A program made the translations under genes and the position numbers. From Saprospiraceae bacterium (GTDB lineage Bacteria; Bacteroidota; Bacteroidia; Chitinophagales; Saprospiraceae), in NCBI GenBank assembly GCA_020629965.1, contig JAHDCG010000017.1:1-64000 (forward strand): a stretch of 64,000 nucleotides of DNA, given 5' to 3'. Under the pieces are notes generated by a model that ran no database searches, had not been told where the DNA came from, and was given only the letters and a program-made list of their open reading frames with translations. Below, in pieces: positions 1 to 7,536 of the stretch (the stretch's first letter is position 1; each line of letters starts with the position of its first letter).

Positions 1-27
1 CCCGATTTTTCTCTTACCTTCGCGCCC

Positions 28-999
28 ATGAAAAACAAAATTACTTTAGCTTTAAAAGGGGCGGCAATGGGCGTCGCCGAGGTCATACCCGGGGTGTCGG
101 GCGGCACGATTGCTTTCATTACCGGTATTTACGAAACGCTTTTGCAGAGTATCAAAGCTATCGGACCGGAGTTGATTCCGGTGTTTAAAAAGGACGGTTT
201 CGGCGGGGTATGGACGGCGGTGAACGGTAGCTTTTTGGTGAATTTGCTGGTCGGTATGGTCGTCGGAGTCGTGGTCGGGGTGTTTGGGGTGACGCATATT
301 TTGGAGACTTATCCGGTGCTGCTGTGGGCGTTTTTCTTCGGGTTGATTGTGGCTTCGGCGATTTACATTGCGAAGCAAGTGGACAAATGGGGACTGCGGC
401 AGATTATCTGTCTTCTTGCGGGTATCGGCATTGCATATTACATCACGATTGCCGCGCCGACGGAAGGCAACGATGCGCTGTGGTACATTTTTATTTCGGG
501 CATGATTGCGATTTCGGCGCTGATTTTACCGGGCATTTCGGGCAGTTTTATCTTACTGTTGATGGGAATGTACACGATTATTTTGCCGACGGTGAAAGAA
601 ACTTTGAAGACTTTCGATACGCAGGGTTTGATAGTGATGGGCGTTTTTGCGGCGGGCTGTTTGGCGGGTTTGATGACCTTTTCGCGGGTGCTGACTTGGA
701 CTTTTAAACGCTACCGCGATGCGACAATGGCAGGTTTGACGGGATTTATGATTGGGTCTTTGAATAAAATTTGGCCCTGGCGTAAGGCGGTACGCGGCAT
801 GGACGAGGACGGAAATATAGTAGTCATTACGCCGGATGTCGAGGTGGACAAAATTTTGGAAGAGGTAAATTTACTGCCGGCGGAATACGGTCTGCAGGTC
901 GGCGAGGCGTATTTGCCTTATGTGGTTGTGCTGATGATTTTGGGTTTTGTGAGCGTATTTTTGTTGGAAAAATTGGATGATAAATCGAACAACGGATAG
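28..999 (+). CDS. DUF368 polyprenyl-phosphate transporter-like membrane protein
   Basis: A 323-residue polytopic membrane protein. Two related motifs mark the internal duplication of the DUF368 family: PGVSGGTIAF at residues 21-30 and PGISGSF at 168-174. Family members have been shown in other bacteria to recycle undecaprenyl phosphate across the inner membrane, so a role in cell-wall and glycan lipid-carrier recycling is the best inference. Hydrophobic segments alternate across the whole length, with a soluble loop near 255-290. It starts at ATG and ends with TAG. No operon partner lies on the same strand downstream; a T-rich tail, a heptad array and a GC hairpin follow. Confidence 0.88.
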   Translation: MKNKITLALKGAAMGVAEVIPGVSGGTIAFITGIYETLLQSIKAIGPELIPVFKKDGFGGVWTAVNGSFLVNLLVGMVVGVVVGVFGVTHILETYPVLLWAFFFGLIVASAIYIAKQVDKWGLRQIICLLAGIGIAYYITIAAPTEGNDALWYIFISGMIAISALILPGISGSFILLLMGMYTIILPTVKETLKTFDTQGLIVMGVFAAGCLAGLMTFSRVLTWTFKRYRDATMAGLTGFMIGSLNKIWPWRKAVRGMDEDGNIVVITPDVEVDKILEEVNLLPAEYGLQVGEAYLPYVVVLMILGFVSVFLLEKLDDKSNNG

Positions 1000-1091
1000 G
1001 CTTTTTTGCTGAATTTTTTACGCTGATTTTTATGATTTTTTATGATTTACACTGTTTTTTTTCTTTTGAGTGTACGCGATAATCAATATTT

Positions 1092-1130
1092 ACCATAAAC
1101 CATAAATCGTAAACCGTAAACCGTAAACCG
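1092..1130 (+). repeat. heptad array, ACCRTAA type
   Basis: Five and a half consecutive 7-bp units (ACCATAA twice, ATCGTAA, ACCGTAA twice, then ACCG) lie between the convergent DUF368 and lipoprotein genes. This is one member of the short tandem-array family scattered through the first 33 kb. Confidence 0.8.
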
Positions 1131-1161
1131 GAGCGCGGAGAAAGTTCCCCCGCTCCGGTTT
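1125..1161. terminator. GC-rich hairpin between convergent genes
   Basis: Arms AAACCGGAGCG and CGCTCCGGTTT pair perfectly over 11 bp around a 15-nt loop. It overlaps the end of the heptad array and lies between two convergent genes, so it may stop transcription from both sides; the T-run is short. Confidence 0.5.
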
Positions 1162-1184
1162 AAGGTTAGCTGCTTCTAAAGGTC

Positions 1185-1250
1185 AGCGCACCGGGGTACA
1201 AGTCGCTCCCGGTAGGGTTCCCCCGATTCGGGGGCGGAGGGGGCTGAATA
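1185..1250 (+). repeat. dispersed GC-rich repeat, copy A (partial)
   Basis: About 65 bp nearly identical to copy B (in reverse complement) and copy C. The shared order is CACCGGGG, then ACAAGTCGCTCCCGGTAGGG, then the self-complementary CCCCCGATTCGGGGG and CGGAGGGGGCTGAA. It is non-coding and intergenic. Confidence 0.75.
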
Positions 1251-1262
1251 CAAACGGCAACC

Positions 1263-1601
1263 TCAGTCCTCCACAAACCCCTCCGCTGTCATCTCCTCCG
1301 CAAATTCTTCATCGACGCGCACCCGAATCACCGTTCCCGTTTTACAACTGCAGGCCTCGCAGTCTTCTCCTTCCTCCGCCTCCGGCAGCACTTCGATTTC
1401 TTCGACGATTATTTCCGTTTCATTTACAAAATAATGCGCAACGGACTCTTCTAATGTGACGAAAAGTACAGGCGGTGCGTCCCAACTGTCGGCGCATTTG
1501 GTTTGTGCATAGCGAAACCAAAGGTCGGTTTCGGTTTCTTCTTTATTGCAGGAAGACAACAAAGGCAGCAGGGCAAGCAGGAGAATTATCGGATATTTCA
1601 T
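1263..1601 (-). CDS. small hypothetical lipoprotein
   Basis: 112 residues from the ATG at 1601 (an in-frame TTG lies three codons upstream). An N-terminal hydrophobic stretch ends in a lipobox, LLSSC, with the lipidated Cys near residue 18. The mature part is acidic and holds a cysteine cluster, DCEACSCKTG, near residues 83-92 that could bind metal or form disulfides. The protein family is not recognised. It is convergent with the DUF368 gene and has no evident operon partner. Confidence 0.7.
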   Translation of the reverse strand: MKYPIILLLALLPLLSSCNKEETETDLWFRYAQTKCADSWDAPPVLFVTLEESVAHYFVNETEIIVEEIEVLPEAEEGEDCEACSCKTGTVIRVRVDEEFAEEMTAEGFVED

Positions 1602-1813
1602 TTTATGCAATTTTTTGACTTAAAAACTCTTTATACCGAAGACGGTTGGAAAAGCAAAAACGGTTGGGTCGAACTCGTTATTTTAGGCAATGAGCCGTAA
1701 AAGCGGCGACGGATTACAGGTAATTTTTCCTCAATTCACATCCTGTTTAACACCTTGACAGTCAATGTGTTAAAATTGTGCAAATCCCTTACCTCGTTTC
1801 GTCGCTGCTTTGT

Positions 1814-1821
1814 TATCTTTG
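1814..1821 (+). promoter_or_regulatory. Bacteroidota -7 element TATCTTTG
   Basis: TATCTTTG matches the TAnnTTTG consensus of the Bacteroidota primary sigma factor and lies 62 bp before the OmpA-family start codon. The -33 region is weak. Confidence 0.6.
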
Positions 1822-1883
1822 CCGACGATGCGGACTTTCTTGTCCGTGTGAATACTATGACAACTTTGAAAATATAAAGAATT

Positions 1884-3590
1884 ATGAAAAAGTTACACGT
1901 TACTTTGCTGACCTTTCTTTTATCCGCAGGTTGCGCGTTTGCTCAGAACGTCGTACTCGAAGGCTATGCCTTTGAAACCAATAATCGCGGTTATCTCAAC
2001 GAAGTGCACGTGCGCATTACGGACACCGAAGGCTCGCAAACTTACTGCGATATTTATTCCGACGAAGAGGGATTTTTTACCTGCGAACTGCCCGCCGGTC
2101 AGGACTACGTTGCCGTTGCCGAAAAGGACATTTTCAAACAGCAGGTCGAGTCTTTTTCTGTTAAAAATACCAAACCCGGGGAGAAGGCTTACCTGAAAAT
2201 CGCCATGAAACGCGCGCCCGGTTATTTGCTCGACGTGACTTTGTCCGAAAAATTTGACGAAGAAAAAGGCGAAGTCGATGCCGTTCAGGGCGCACTCATC
2301 GAGTTGTACAATAACACCACCGAAAAAGAAGAATTGGTACTCAAAGACCACCCGAACCCGACGTTTCAATACACGCTTTTGAAAGGCAATCACTACACGC
2401 TGATGATTCGGAAAAAGGGATTTTTTACCAAACGCATCGAGGCTTTTGTGGACGTGGACGGCTGCATTTTGTGTTTGGACGGGGTCAGCAAAATGCGTCC
2501 GGGCGTCTCCGATAATTTGACGGCAGGTAACGAAATGGGAACGCTTTTGGCAAACATCGAAATGGAGCGCGTGGAAGTCGATAAAGCCATCGACGTCAAG
2601 GATATTTATTACGATTACAACTCGGCGCGCATCAAAACCGCCGCCAAAAAAGAGCTGGATAAGTTGGTTTATTTACTAAAAACCAATCCTTCGATGCTGG
2701 TAGAATTGGGTTCGCACACCGACTCACGCGGCAAGGAGGAATACAATCAAAAGTTGAGTCAGGAAAGGGCGGAGTCTGCGGTGAAATACATCACGGAGGA
2801 AGGCGGTATTCAGCCTTTTCGCATCAAAGCGAAGGGCTACGGCGAGTCGGAATTGGCTAACAAATGTGCGGACGGCGTGAAGTGTTCGGACGAAGAACAT
2901 CAGCAAAATCGTCGCACGGAATTGAAAATTACCGGCGTCCTTAACAATGCGGAAAACAATCGTTCTTTAAAGAAAATTATCGAAGAAGAGCGTTTTGAAG
3001 AACTGTTGCAGGAGGTCTTAAATCAAGAAGTCGTCGAGATAAAAGAGGGCACGGAAATTCCCGAAGATTTGAAAAAAGAGTTGGCAGGAAAAACGGAAGA
3101 AGAGTCGCCCGCAGCGGAAGCAAAAGAACCCGTGCAGGTCGTACCCGTAAAGGAAAAAATTCAATCCGAGGTAAAGAAAACGCCGCCCGTCGAGAACGAG
3201 CCGCCGACCGACCCTTTTGCCGCAGCCGAGGAAGCGGAAACGAAAACGGGAGAGCGAGTAAATGCCGGCGAAAAAGACGCGGCGGTCGTTGCCGATACGA
3301 AGATAAACGTGGCGGAAGTCGAAAATGTGCGCGTGGTGAGTGACGATTATTCGGGCTTCAAAATTGAAATTTTGCATACTATGCAAAAACCGTTATTGCC
3401 CGACCACGCTGTATTCGAACGTCACGGTAACATCACGACCGATGTAGTCAAAAACGAAAAATACAGCTACATGCTCGGCAATTATCAAACTTACGAAGCG
3501 GCGGACAATTATATGCGCAAAACGCTGTTGTTCACTTATCCGCAAGCGAAAGTGATACAATATAAAGACGGCAAACGGCTGGATTATTGA
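1884..3590 (+). CDS. OmpA-family peptidoglycan-binding envelope protein with C-terminal SPOR-like region
   Basis: 568 residues. A signal peptide ends near residue 21 (CAFAQ). Two Ig-like or carboxypeptidase-regulatory-type beta regions follow at about 22-110 and 115-200. An OmpA C-terminal domain spans about 238-350; its peptidoglycan-binding signature includes GSHTDSRGKEEYN at 276-288 and NRRTEL at 342-347. A low-complexity Glu/Lys/Pro linker (about 370-470) leads to a C-terminal SPOR-like segment with YSYMLGNYQTYEAADNYM. It probably tethers the outer membrane to peptidoglycan. The ATG follows a TATCTTTG promoter with a leader of about 55 nt. Confidence 0.87.
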   Translation: MKKLHVTLLTFLLSAGCAFAQNVVLEGYAFETNNRGYLNEVHVRITDTEGSQTYCDIYSDEEGFFTCELPAGQDYVAVAEKDIFKQQVESFSVKNTKPGEKAYLKIAMKRAPGYLLDVTLSEKFDEEKGEVDAVQGALIELYNNTTEKEELVLKDHPNPTFQYTLLKGNHYTLMIRKKGFFTKRIEAFVDVDGCILCLDGVSKMRPGVSDNLTAGNEMGTLLANIEMERVEVDKAIDVKDIYYDYNSARIKTAAKKELDKLVYLLKTNPSMLVELGSHTDSRGKEEYNQKLSQERAESAVKYITEEGGIQPFRIKAKGYGESELANKCADGVKCSDEEHQQNRRTELKITGVLNNAENNRSLKKIIEEERFEELLQEVLNQEVVEIKEGTEIPEDLKKELAGKTEEESPAAEAKEPVQVVPVKEKIQSEVKKTPPVENEPPTDPFAAAEEAETKTGERVNAGEKDAAVVADTKINVAEVENVRVVSDDYSGFKIEILHTMQKPLLPDHAVFERHGNITTDVVKNEKYSYMLGNYQTYEAADNYMRKTLLFTYPQAKVIQYKDGKRLDY

Positions 3591-3605
3591 TATCATTGTT
3601 TAAGA

Positions 3606-3694
3606 GTTTAGAAGTTTAGGCGTTTAATTCCGATAATCATCGGTACCAATCTTCCTGACGCACCTAAACGCCTAAACGCTTAAACGCCTAAACA
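3606..3694. repeat. inverted pair of octad arrays
   Basis: Units GTTTAGAA, GTTTAGGC and GTTTAATT (3606-3629) face CCTAAACG twice, CTTAAACG and CCTAAACA (3663-3694). The segments GTTTAGGCGTTTAA and TTAAACGCCTAAAC can pair over 14 bp. The right-hand array ends 9 bp before the next start codon. Confidence 0.8.
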
Positions 3695-3703
3695 AAACTA
3701 AAA

Positions 3704-4552
3704 ATGACCACCGAATTTAACTGGAAAACCGACGACAACCTGACCCTTTATGCCAAAGATTGGTCGGTCGCTTTCCCCAAAGCCGTGTTTGTCTTGGCGC
3801 ACGGCATGGGCGAGCATATCAATCGCTACAACCACGTCGCCGAGTTTTTGAACAGTCGTAACGTCGCCATGATTGGTAACGACCACCGCGGTCACGGAAA
3901 ATCAGAGGGCAAACGCGGGCATTTTCGTAAATACGACGACTACCTGAACGAGATGGATACGCTTATCGCCGAGGCCGAAAAACGCTATCCGAATGTACCG
4001 GTCGCGCTGTACGGTCACAGCAAAGGCGGCAACATTGTCCTCAATTATTTGCTGCGCAGAAAACCGAAAAATATCAAAGCGGCGATAGTCACCGGTCCGT
4101 GGATTGAGTTGGCCTTCAAGCCTTCCTCATTCATGGTTTTTTTGGGGAAAATGATGCGTAATATCGCGCCGTCATTTACGCAGGCAAGCGGTCTGCCGGC
4201 GACTTCGGTTTCTTCCAATCCGGCGGTGGCGGCGGCTTATGAAACCGACAATTTAGTCCACGACAAAATCTCGGCGGAAGGCGGTATGGGCATGATGGAT
4301 GCGGGAAGATGGCTGGCGGATTATTCCGGCAAAGTGCCTTGCCCGTTGCTGATTATGCACGGCGGTGCGGACATCGTGACCAGTCAGCCGGCGAGCGAAC
4401 GTTTTGCGGGGCAACTGTCGGGCGATGTCACTTATAAAGTTTTCGACGGTTTTTATCACGAGATTCACAATGAATTGGGGCAGCAGGAAGTTTTTGATTA
4501 CTTTTACGCCTGGGCGCAGGAAAAATTGGATTTACTGAACCCGCCCAAGTAA
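3704..4552 (+). CDS. alpha/beta hydrolase, monoacylglycerol lipase-like
   Basis: 282 residues of the serine aminopeptidase S33/lysophospholipase group. The oxyanion-hole motif HGMGEH is at 33-38, the nucleophile elbow GHSKGG has Ser106, the acid is Asp223 in HGGADIV, and the base is His252 in GFYHEIHNE. All four elements match monoacylglycerol lipases, so hydrolysis of monoglycerides or lysophospholipids is likely. No signal peptide is seen, so it is probably cytoplasmic. It stands alone, with a tandem octad array immediately upstream of its ATG. Confidence 0.88.
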   Translation: MTTEFNWKTDDNLTLYAKDWSVAFPKAVFVLAHGMGEHINRYNHVAEFLNSRNVAMIGNDHRGHGKSEGKRGHFRKYDDYLNEMDTLIAEAEKRYPNVPVALYGHSKGGNIVLNYLLRRKPKNIKAAIVTGPWIELAFKPSSFMVFLGKMMRNIAPSFTQASGLPATSVSSNPAVAAAYETDNLVHDKISAEGGMGMMDAGRWLADYSGKVPCPLLIMHGGADIVTSQPASERFAGQLSGDVTYKVFDGFYHEIHNELGQQEVFDYFYAWAQEKLDLLNPPK

Positions 4553-4605
4553 AAAGAGGAGTACGAAGGATACGGTAAAAGTCAAAAAAATCGTGCAATG
4601 AGTAG

Positions 4606-4637
4606 GTTTACAAGTTTAATCGTTTAGTCGTTTAAGC
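4606..4637 (+). repeat. octad array, GTTTARTC type
   Basis: Four 8-bp units: GTTTACAA, GTTTAATC, GTTTAGTC and GTTTAAGC, lying 53 bp after the hydrolase stop codon. It is in the opposite orientation to the array that precedes the hydrolase. Confidence 0.75.
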
Positions 4638-4773
4638 CCCAAAAGCTGATAGCCGGCATTTTATTTACTTTTTTATAGGTAAACAATTATGTCAACCTGC
4701 TTGACTTAAATACTCGGTGAGCAAGTTCGATACAAAGAAGAAAACTTCTTACATTAAGAACAACAACTAATCC

Positions 4774-4801
4774 ACCAACTATCAACCACCAACCAACAAC
4801 T
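4774..4801 (+). repeat. heptad array, WYCAACC type
   Basis: Four 7-bp units: ACCAACT, ATCAACC, ACCAACC and AACAACT, ending 6 bp before the ATG of the SCP2 gene. The array contains no G and is predicted to be unstructured. Confidence 0.75.
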
Positions 4802-4807
4802 AATTAT

Positions 4808-5125
4808 ATGACAGCAACGGACTTCATTATAGCATTACCACAGCGCGTGGACCCGGCGGTACTCGACGGCATCGCCACCAATTTTCACTTTGACATCAGC
4901 GGCGAGGGCGGCGGTCAATACACTGCGGAAGTGTGTGACGGCGAGCTGGAAATCAGCGAAGGCTTTCACGGCGAGCCGAAGTGCGTCGTCAAGACGAGCA
5001 ACGACACTTTTATGAATGTCATCAACAAAAAGACCAACCCGATGATGGCGGTGCTGATGGGTAAAATCAAAATCAGCAATCAGGGCGAATTACTCAAATA
5101 CGCTAAGATTTTCGGGATTATGTAA
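4808..5125 (+). CDS. SCP2 sterol-binding-domain protein
   Basis: 105 residues made almost entirely of one SCP2 lipid-binding fold. The typical pattern is present: FHFDISGEGGGQYTAEV early, a short acidic strand with GEPKCVVKTSND, then a C-terminal helix with NPMMAVLMGKIKISNQGEL. Bacterial members bind lipids or acyl-CoA non-covalently; the ligand here is unknown. It has no signal peptide. A nested inverted-repeat element fills the space to the next gene. Confidence 0.85.
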   Translation: MTATDFIIALPQRVDPAVLDGIATNFHFDISGEGGGQYTAEVCDGELEISEGFHGEPKCVVKTSNDTFMNVINKKTNPMMAVLMGKIKISNQGELLKYAKIFGIM

Positions 5126-5134
5126 ATTATACGG

Positions 5135-5255
5135 ATTTAGAATTTCAGCCGCCGCACAGAACATTCGTTTGGCTACGCGGTTTTAGCAAAAGTCGGAAAG
5201 GCAGCGAAGTTATACGCGGCGTTTCCGACTTTTTAGTTAACCTGAAATTCTAAAT
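5135..5255. repeat. nested inverted-repeat element filling the intergenic space
   Basis: The outer arms ATTTAGAATTTCAG (5135-5148) and its exact complement (5242-5255) are 14 bp. Inside them a second perfect pair, AAAAGTCGGAAA (5188-5199) with its complement (5222-5233), encloses a 22-nt loop. The 121-bp unit fits almost exactly between two genes, so it could be a MITE-like insertion, a structured RNA leader, or a transcription terminator via the inner stem followed by T residues. Confidence 0.65.
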
Positions 5256-5264
5256 GCAAAAAAG

Positions 5265-5723
5265 ATGAACAATTCTGATATAGGAAAAGGCTTGCTCGCC
5301 GGTTTAATTGCCGGTGCGGTCGCTACTTTGGCGAAGACTTATTGGGAAGAAAACTTTCCCGTGCGTGACGAAGAGACCGATACCCCGCCGGCAATACTCG
5401 CGCAGCGGGTATCCGAAAAAGAACTGACCGACGATGAAGAAAAGACCGCCGAGACTACCATTCATTGGACATTCGGCACCGGCGCAGGCGCAATTTACGG
5501 GATGTTGGCGGAGGAAAGCAGCTTGGTCAGCAGCGGATTGGGTTTGCCTTTCGGTGTAGTATTTTGGGCGATGACACACGGCAGCGTCGTACCCGCTTTG
5601 GATTTAGAGCCGTACCCGACCGAGGTAGAGCCGCAGCGGTATGCTGTGAATGAATTTGCCGGGCACTTGGTGTACGGCGTGACGGCGGAGGTGGTGCGGA
5701 GAGCGGTGCGGGGGTTAATGTAG
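5265..5723 (+). CDS. YagU/DUF1440-like small membrane protein
   Basis: 152 residues with hydrophobic helices near 8-26, 68-85, 91-108 and 130-150. The Gly/Ala-rich first helix and the motif HWTFGTGAGAIYGML near 66-80 resemble the DUF1440 (YagU) family of inner-membrane proteins, whose E. coli member is linked to acid resistance. The function here is inferred only from that resemblance. Its ATG lies 9 bp after the outer arm of the nested inverted repeat. Confidence 0.65.
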   Translation: MNNSDIGKGLLAGLIAGAVATLAKTYWEENFPVRDEETDTPPAILAQRVSEKELTDDEEKTAETTIHWTFGTGAGAIYGMLAEESSLVSSGLGLPFGVVFWAMTHGSVVPALDLEPYPTEVEPQRYAVNEFAGHLVYGVTAEVVRRAVRGLM

Positions 5724-5811
5724 GCGTGAATGCTGTCTTCGCCGCTTCTCTTTTTTCGCCGCAAGACTCTACGGACAAATCGGCATCAAGCCGAGAAAAG
5801 AGTAAATCTTC

Positions 5812-6285
5812 TCATTTTTTATTATCTGCATCATTCAAAATATCCACCGGTCGATTGATGCTTTCCTGTAAAGAAATAAAAGTTTCCGTGCGCTGAATGC
5901 CCTGTATTTTCTGAATTTTATCGTGCAGCACATCCCGCAAATGATTGGTATCGCGGCAGACAATTTTTGCAAAAATGCTGTACTGCCCCGTCGTATAATG
6001 CGCACTTACAATCTCCGGAATATTCATCAAAGCCCCCGAAACATCATCGTACAGACTACTCTTATCCAAATATATGCCGAGAAATGCCGAAATATCGTAA
6101 CCCAAAGCCTCGTAATCCACGTGCAGTCCCGACCCTTTGACAATGCCCATTTCGTGCAGCTTCCGCATTCTGACGTGTATCGTACCTCCGGACACAAAGA
6201 GTTTTTTCGCCAACTCGGTGAAGGGTTGCGTGGCGTTTTTCGTTAGTTCGTCGATGATTTGCAGGTCTAAGCGGTCTAATTTCAC
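5812..6285 (-). CDS. Lrp/AsnC-family transcriptional regulator
   Basis: 157 residues when started at the GTG at 6285, which gives the family-standard N-terminus KLDRLDLQIIDEL; an upstream extension to 6456 contains no conserved sequence and runs through the lpxA terminator. The winged helix-turn-helix is about 5-55 (FTELAKKLFVSGGTIHVRM) and the RAM ligand/oligomer domain about 65-145 (VSAHYTTGQYSIFAKI). Such regulators usually sense amino acids as octamers; the target is unknown. Confidence 0.88.
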   Translation of the reverse strand: MKLDRLDLQIIDELTKNATQPFTELAKKLFVSGGTIHVRMRKLHEMGIVKGSGLHVDYEALGYDISAFLGIYLDKSSLYDDVSGALMNIPEIVSAHYTTGQYSIFAKIVCRDTNHLRDVLHDKIQKIQGIQRTETFISLQESINRPVDILNDADNKK

Positions 6286-6411
6286 GGTAAAAAAGGTTGT
6301 GGGTTTGAGTGGTTTGAGTTGTCGGAATCGTTTGAATCGTTTTCGCAAAATTACGGAATTATCGGAGGATAAAATTTGTGGGTTGATTTTTTCTGCATCC
6401 TGTACAAATAA

Positions 6412-6445
6412 AAATCCCGTATCGATAAATTTCAATACGGGATTT
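6412..6445 (-). terminator. rho-independent terminator after lpxA
   Basis: Arms AAATCCCGTAT and ATACGGGATTT pair over 11 bp around a 12-nt loop. Read on the minus strand, the stem is followed by a T-rich run, placing it 73 bp after the lpxA stop codon and ahead of the Lrp gene. Confidence 0.8.
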
Positions 6446-6482
6446 AATCTGCACAAGCAACACGCGAAAGTCGAAACGGCAG

Positions 6483-6517
6483 TCTAACGTCTAAAATCTA
6501 ACGTCTAATATCTACTC
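6483..6517 (+). repeat. heptad array abutting the lpxA stop codon
   Basis: Five 7-bp units, TCTAACG, TCTAAAA, TCTAACG, TCTAATA and TCTACTC, end exactly where the lpxA stop codon begins (6518-6520). This array is therefore in a 3' untranslated region, not a leader. Confidence 0.78.
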
Positions 6518-7348
6518 TTAAAGACTTTTAAACCCCCGCATCAATCCCCGGTCCGCTTCCTGCAAAAATGCTAAAATCTCCTCTTTTTCTTCACTCTCTC
6601 TTACCGTCGTTTCGATAATTTCAATCGCCCGTCGGGTGTTATGTCCGCGCACGAAAAGGATGCGATAGATGTCTTGTAAATGATGAATCAGTTCGTTAGT
6701 GAAACCGCGTCGGCGCAGACCCACCGAGTTGAGACCCGCATAGGATAAAGGTTCGCGGGCTGCCTTGACGTAAGGCGGAATGTCTTTGCGCACCAAAGAA
6801 CCGCCGCCGACCATGACGTGTTTGCCGATGCGGACAAACTGATGCACCGCCGTCATGCCGCCCAAAACCGCGTATTCGCCGATTTCGATGTGACCGGCGA
6901 GGGTGACGTTATTTGCCAACACACAGCCGCGCTTAATCACGCAATCGTGCGCCACGTGCACGTAAGCCATCAGCAGGCAGCCGTCGCCGATGCGGGTCGT
7001 GCCCGTCGCATCCGTACCGCGATTGATGGTGCAGTACTCGCGGATAGTGACGTTGTTACCGATAATCAGCGTGGAATATTCGTTGCGAAATTTCAAATCC
7101 TGCGGAATAGCCCCGACGACCGCGCCCGGAAAAACGCGGCAGTTATTGCCCATTCGCGTGCCGCTCATAATGACGGCGTTGGCACCAATCCAACAGTTTT
7201 CGCCGATAATGACGTTATCTTCAATCGTAGCGAAAGGCTGAATGACCGTATTTTTGCCGACGATTGCATTCGGATGCACGTTAGTCATCGGATGAAAATC
7301 ATTTTTCTGAGTCATTCCCGTAACGCCGTTTTTTTTATCTTTAATCAT
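6518..7348 (-). CDS. lpxA: acyl-ACP--UDP-N-acetylglucosamine O-acyltransferase
   Basis: 276 residues, first committed-step acyltransferase of lipid A synthesis in the cytoplasm. Left-handed beta-helix hexapeptide repeats run from about 22 to 200. The active-site region is recognisable as AYVHVAHDCVI (catalytic His in the HVAHDC segment), and the C-terminal helical domain contains GLRRRGF. ATG codons occur at 7348, 7315 and 7288; the family N-terminus (VHPNAIVG) fits the later ones best, so the first 11-20 residues are uncertain. It lies downstream of lpxC-fabZ with an inverted heptad pair between them. Confidence 0.93.
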   Translation of the reverse strand: MIKDKKNGVTGMTQKNDFHPMTNVHPNAIVGKNTVIQPFATIEDNVIIGENCWIGANAVIMSGTRMGNNCRVFPGAVVGAIPQDLKFRNEYSTLIIGNNVTIREYCTINRGTDATGTTRIGDGCLLMAYVHVAHDCVIKRGCVLANNVTLAGHIEIGEYAVLGGMTAVHQFVRIGKHVMVGGGSLVRKDIPPYVKAAREPLSYAGLNSVGLRRRGFTNELIHHLQDIYRILFVRGHNTRRAIEIIETTVRESEEKEEILAFLQEADRGLMRGFKSL

Positions 7349-7362
7349 GTGTGGTAAAAATT

Positions 7363-7534
7363 ATGTACGATTTACGAATTACGATGTACGAGGAGTGTGA
7401 ATTTCATTGTTGAATTATTTGATTTTCACGCTGTCATTTTTCTATCCGGTCTTAAAAGACTATACGCAAGTACTCAATTTCCGAATACTTGCAAAACTTG
7501 GTAACTAACAATGTACGCCTCGTAAATCGTACAT
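7363..7534. repeat. inverted heptad arrays in the lpxC-fabZ/lpxA gap
   Basis: Units TGTACGA, TTTACGA, ATTACGA and TGTACGA (7364-7391) lie just before lpxA, and TCGTAAA plus TCGTACA (7520-7533) just after the lpxC-fabZ stop. A 15-bp perfect inverted pair (7363-7377 with 7520-7534) could close a long intercistronic hairpin. The middle holds a small GTCTTAAAAGAC palindrome. Confidence 0.7.
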
Positions 7535-7536
7535 CC

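Noticed and set aside
5743-5810. Terminator after the Lrp/AsnC gene
   Set aside because: Only a weak GAGAA/TTCTC pairing is visible, without a clear stem and T-run.
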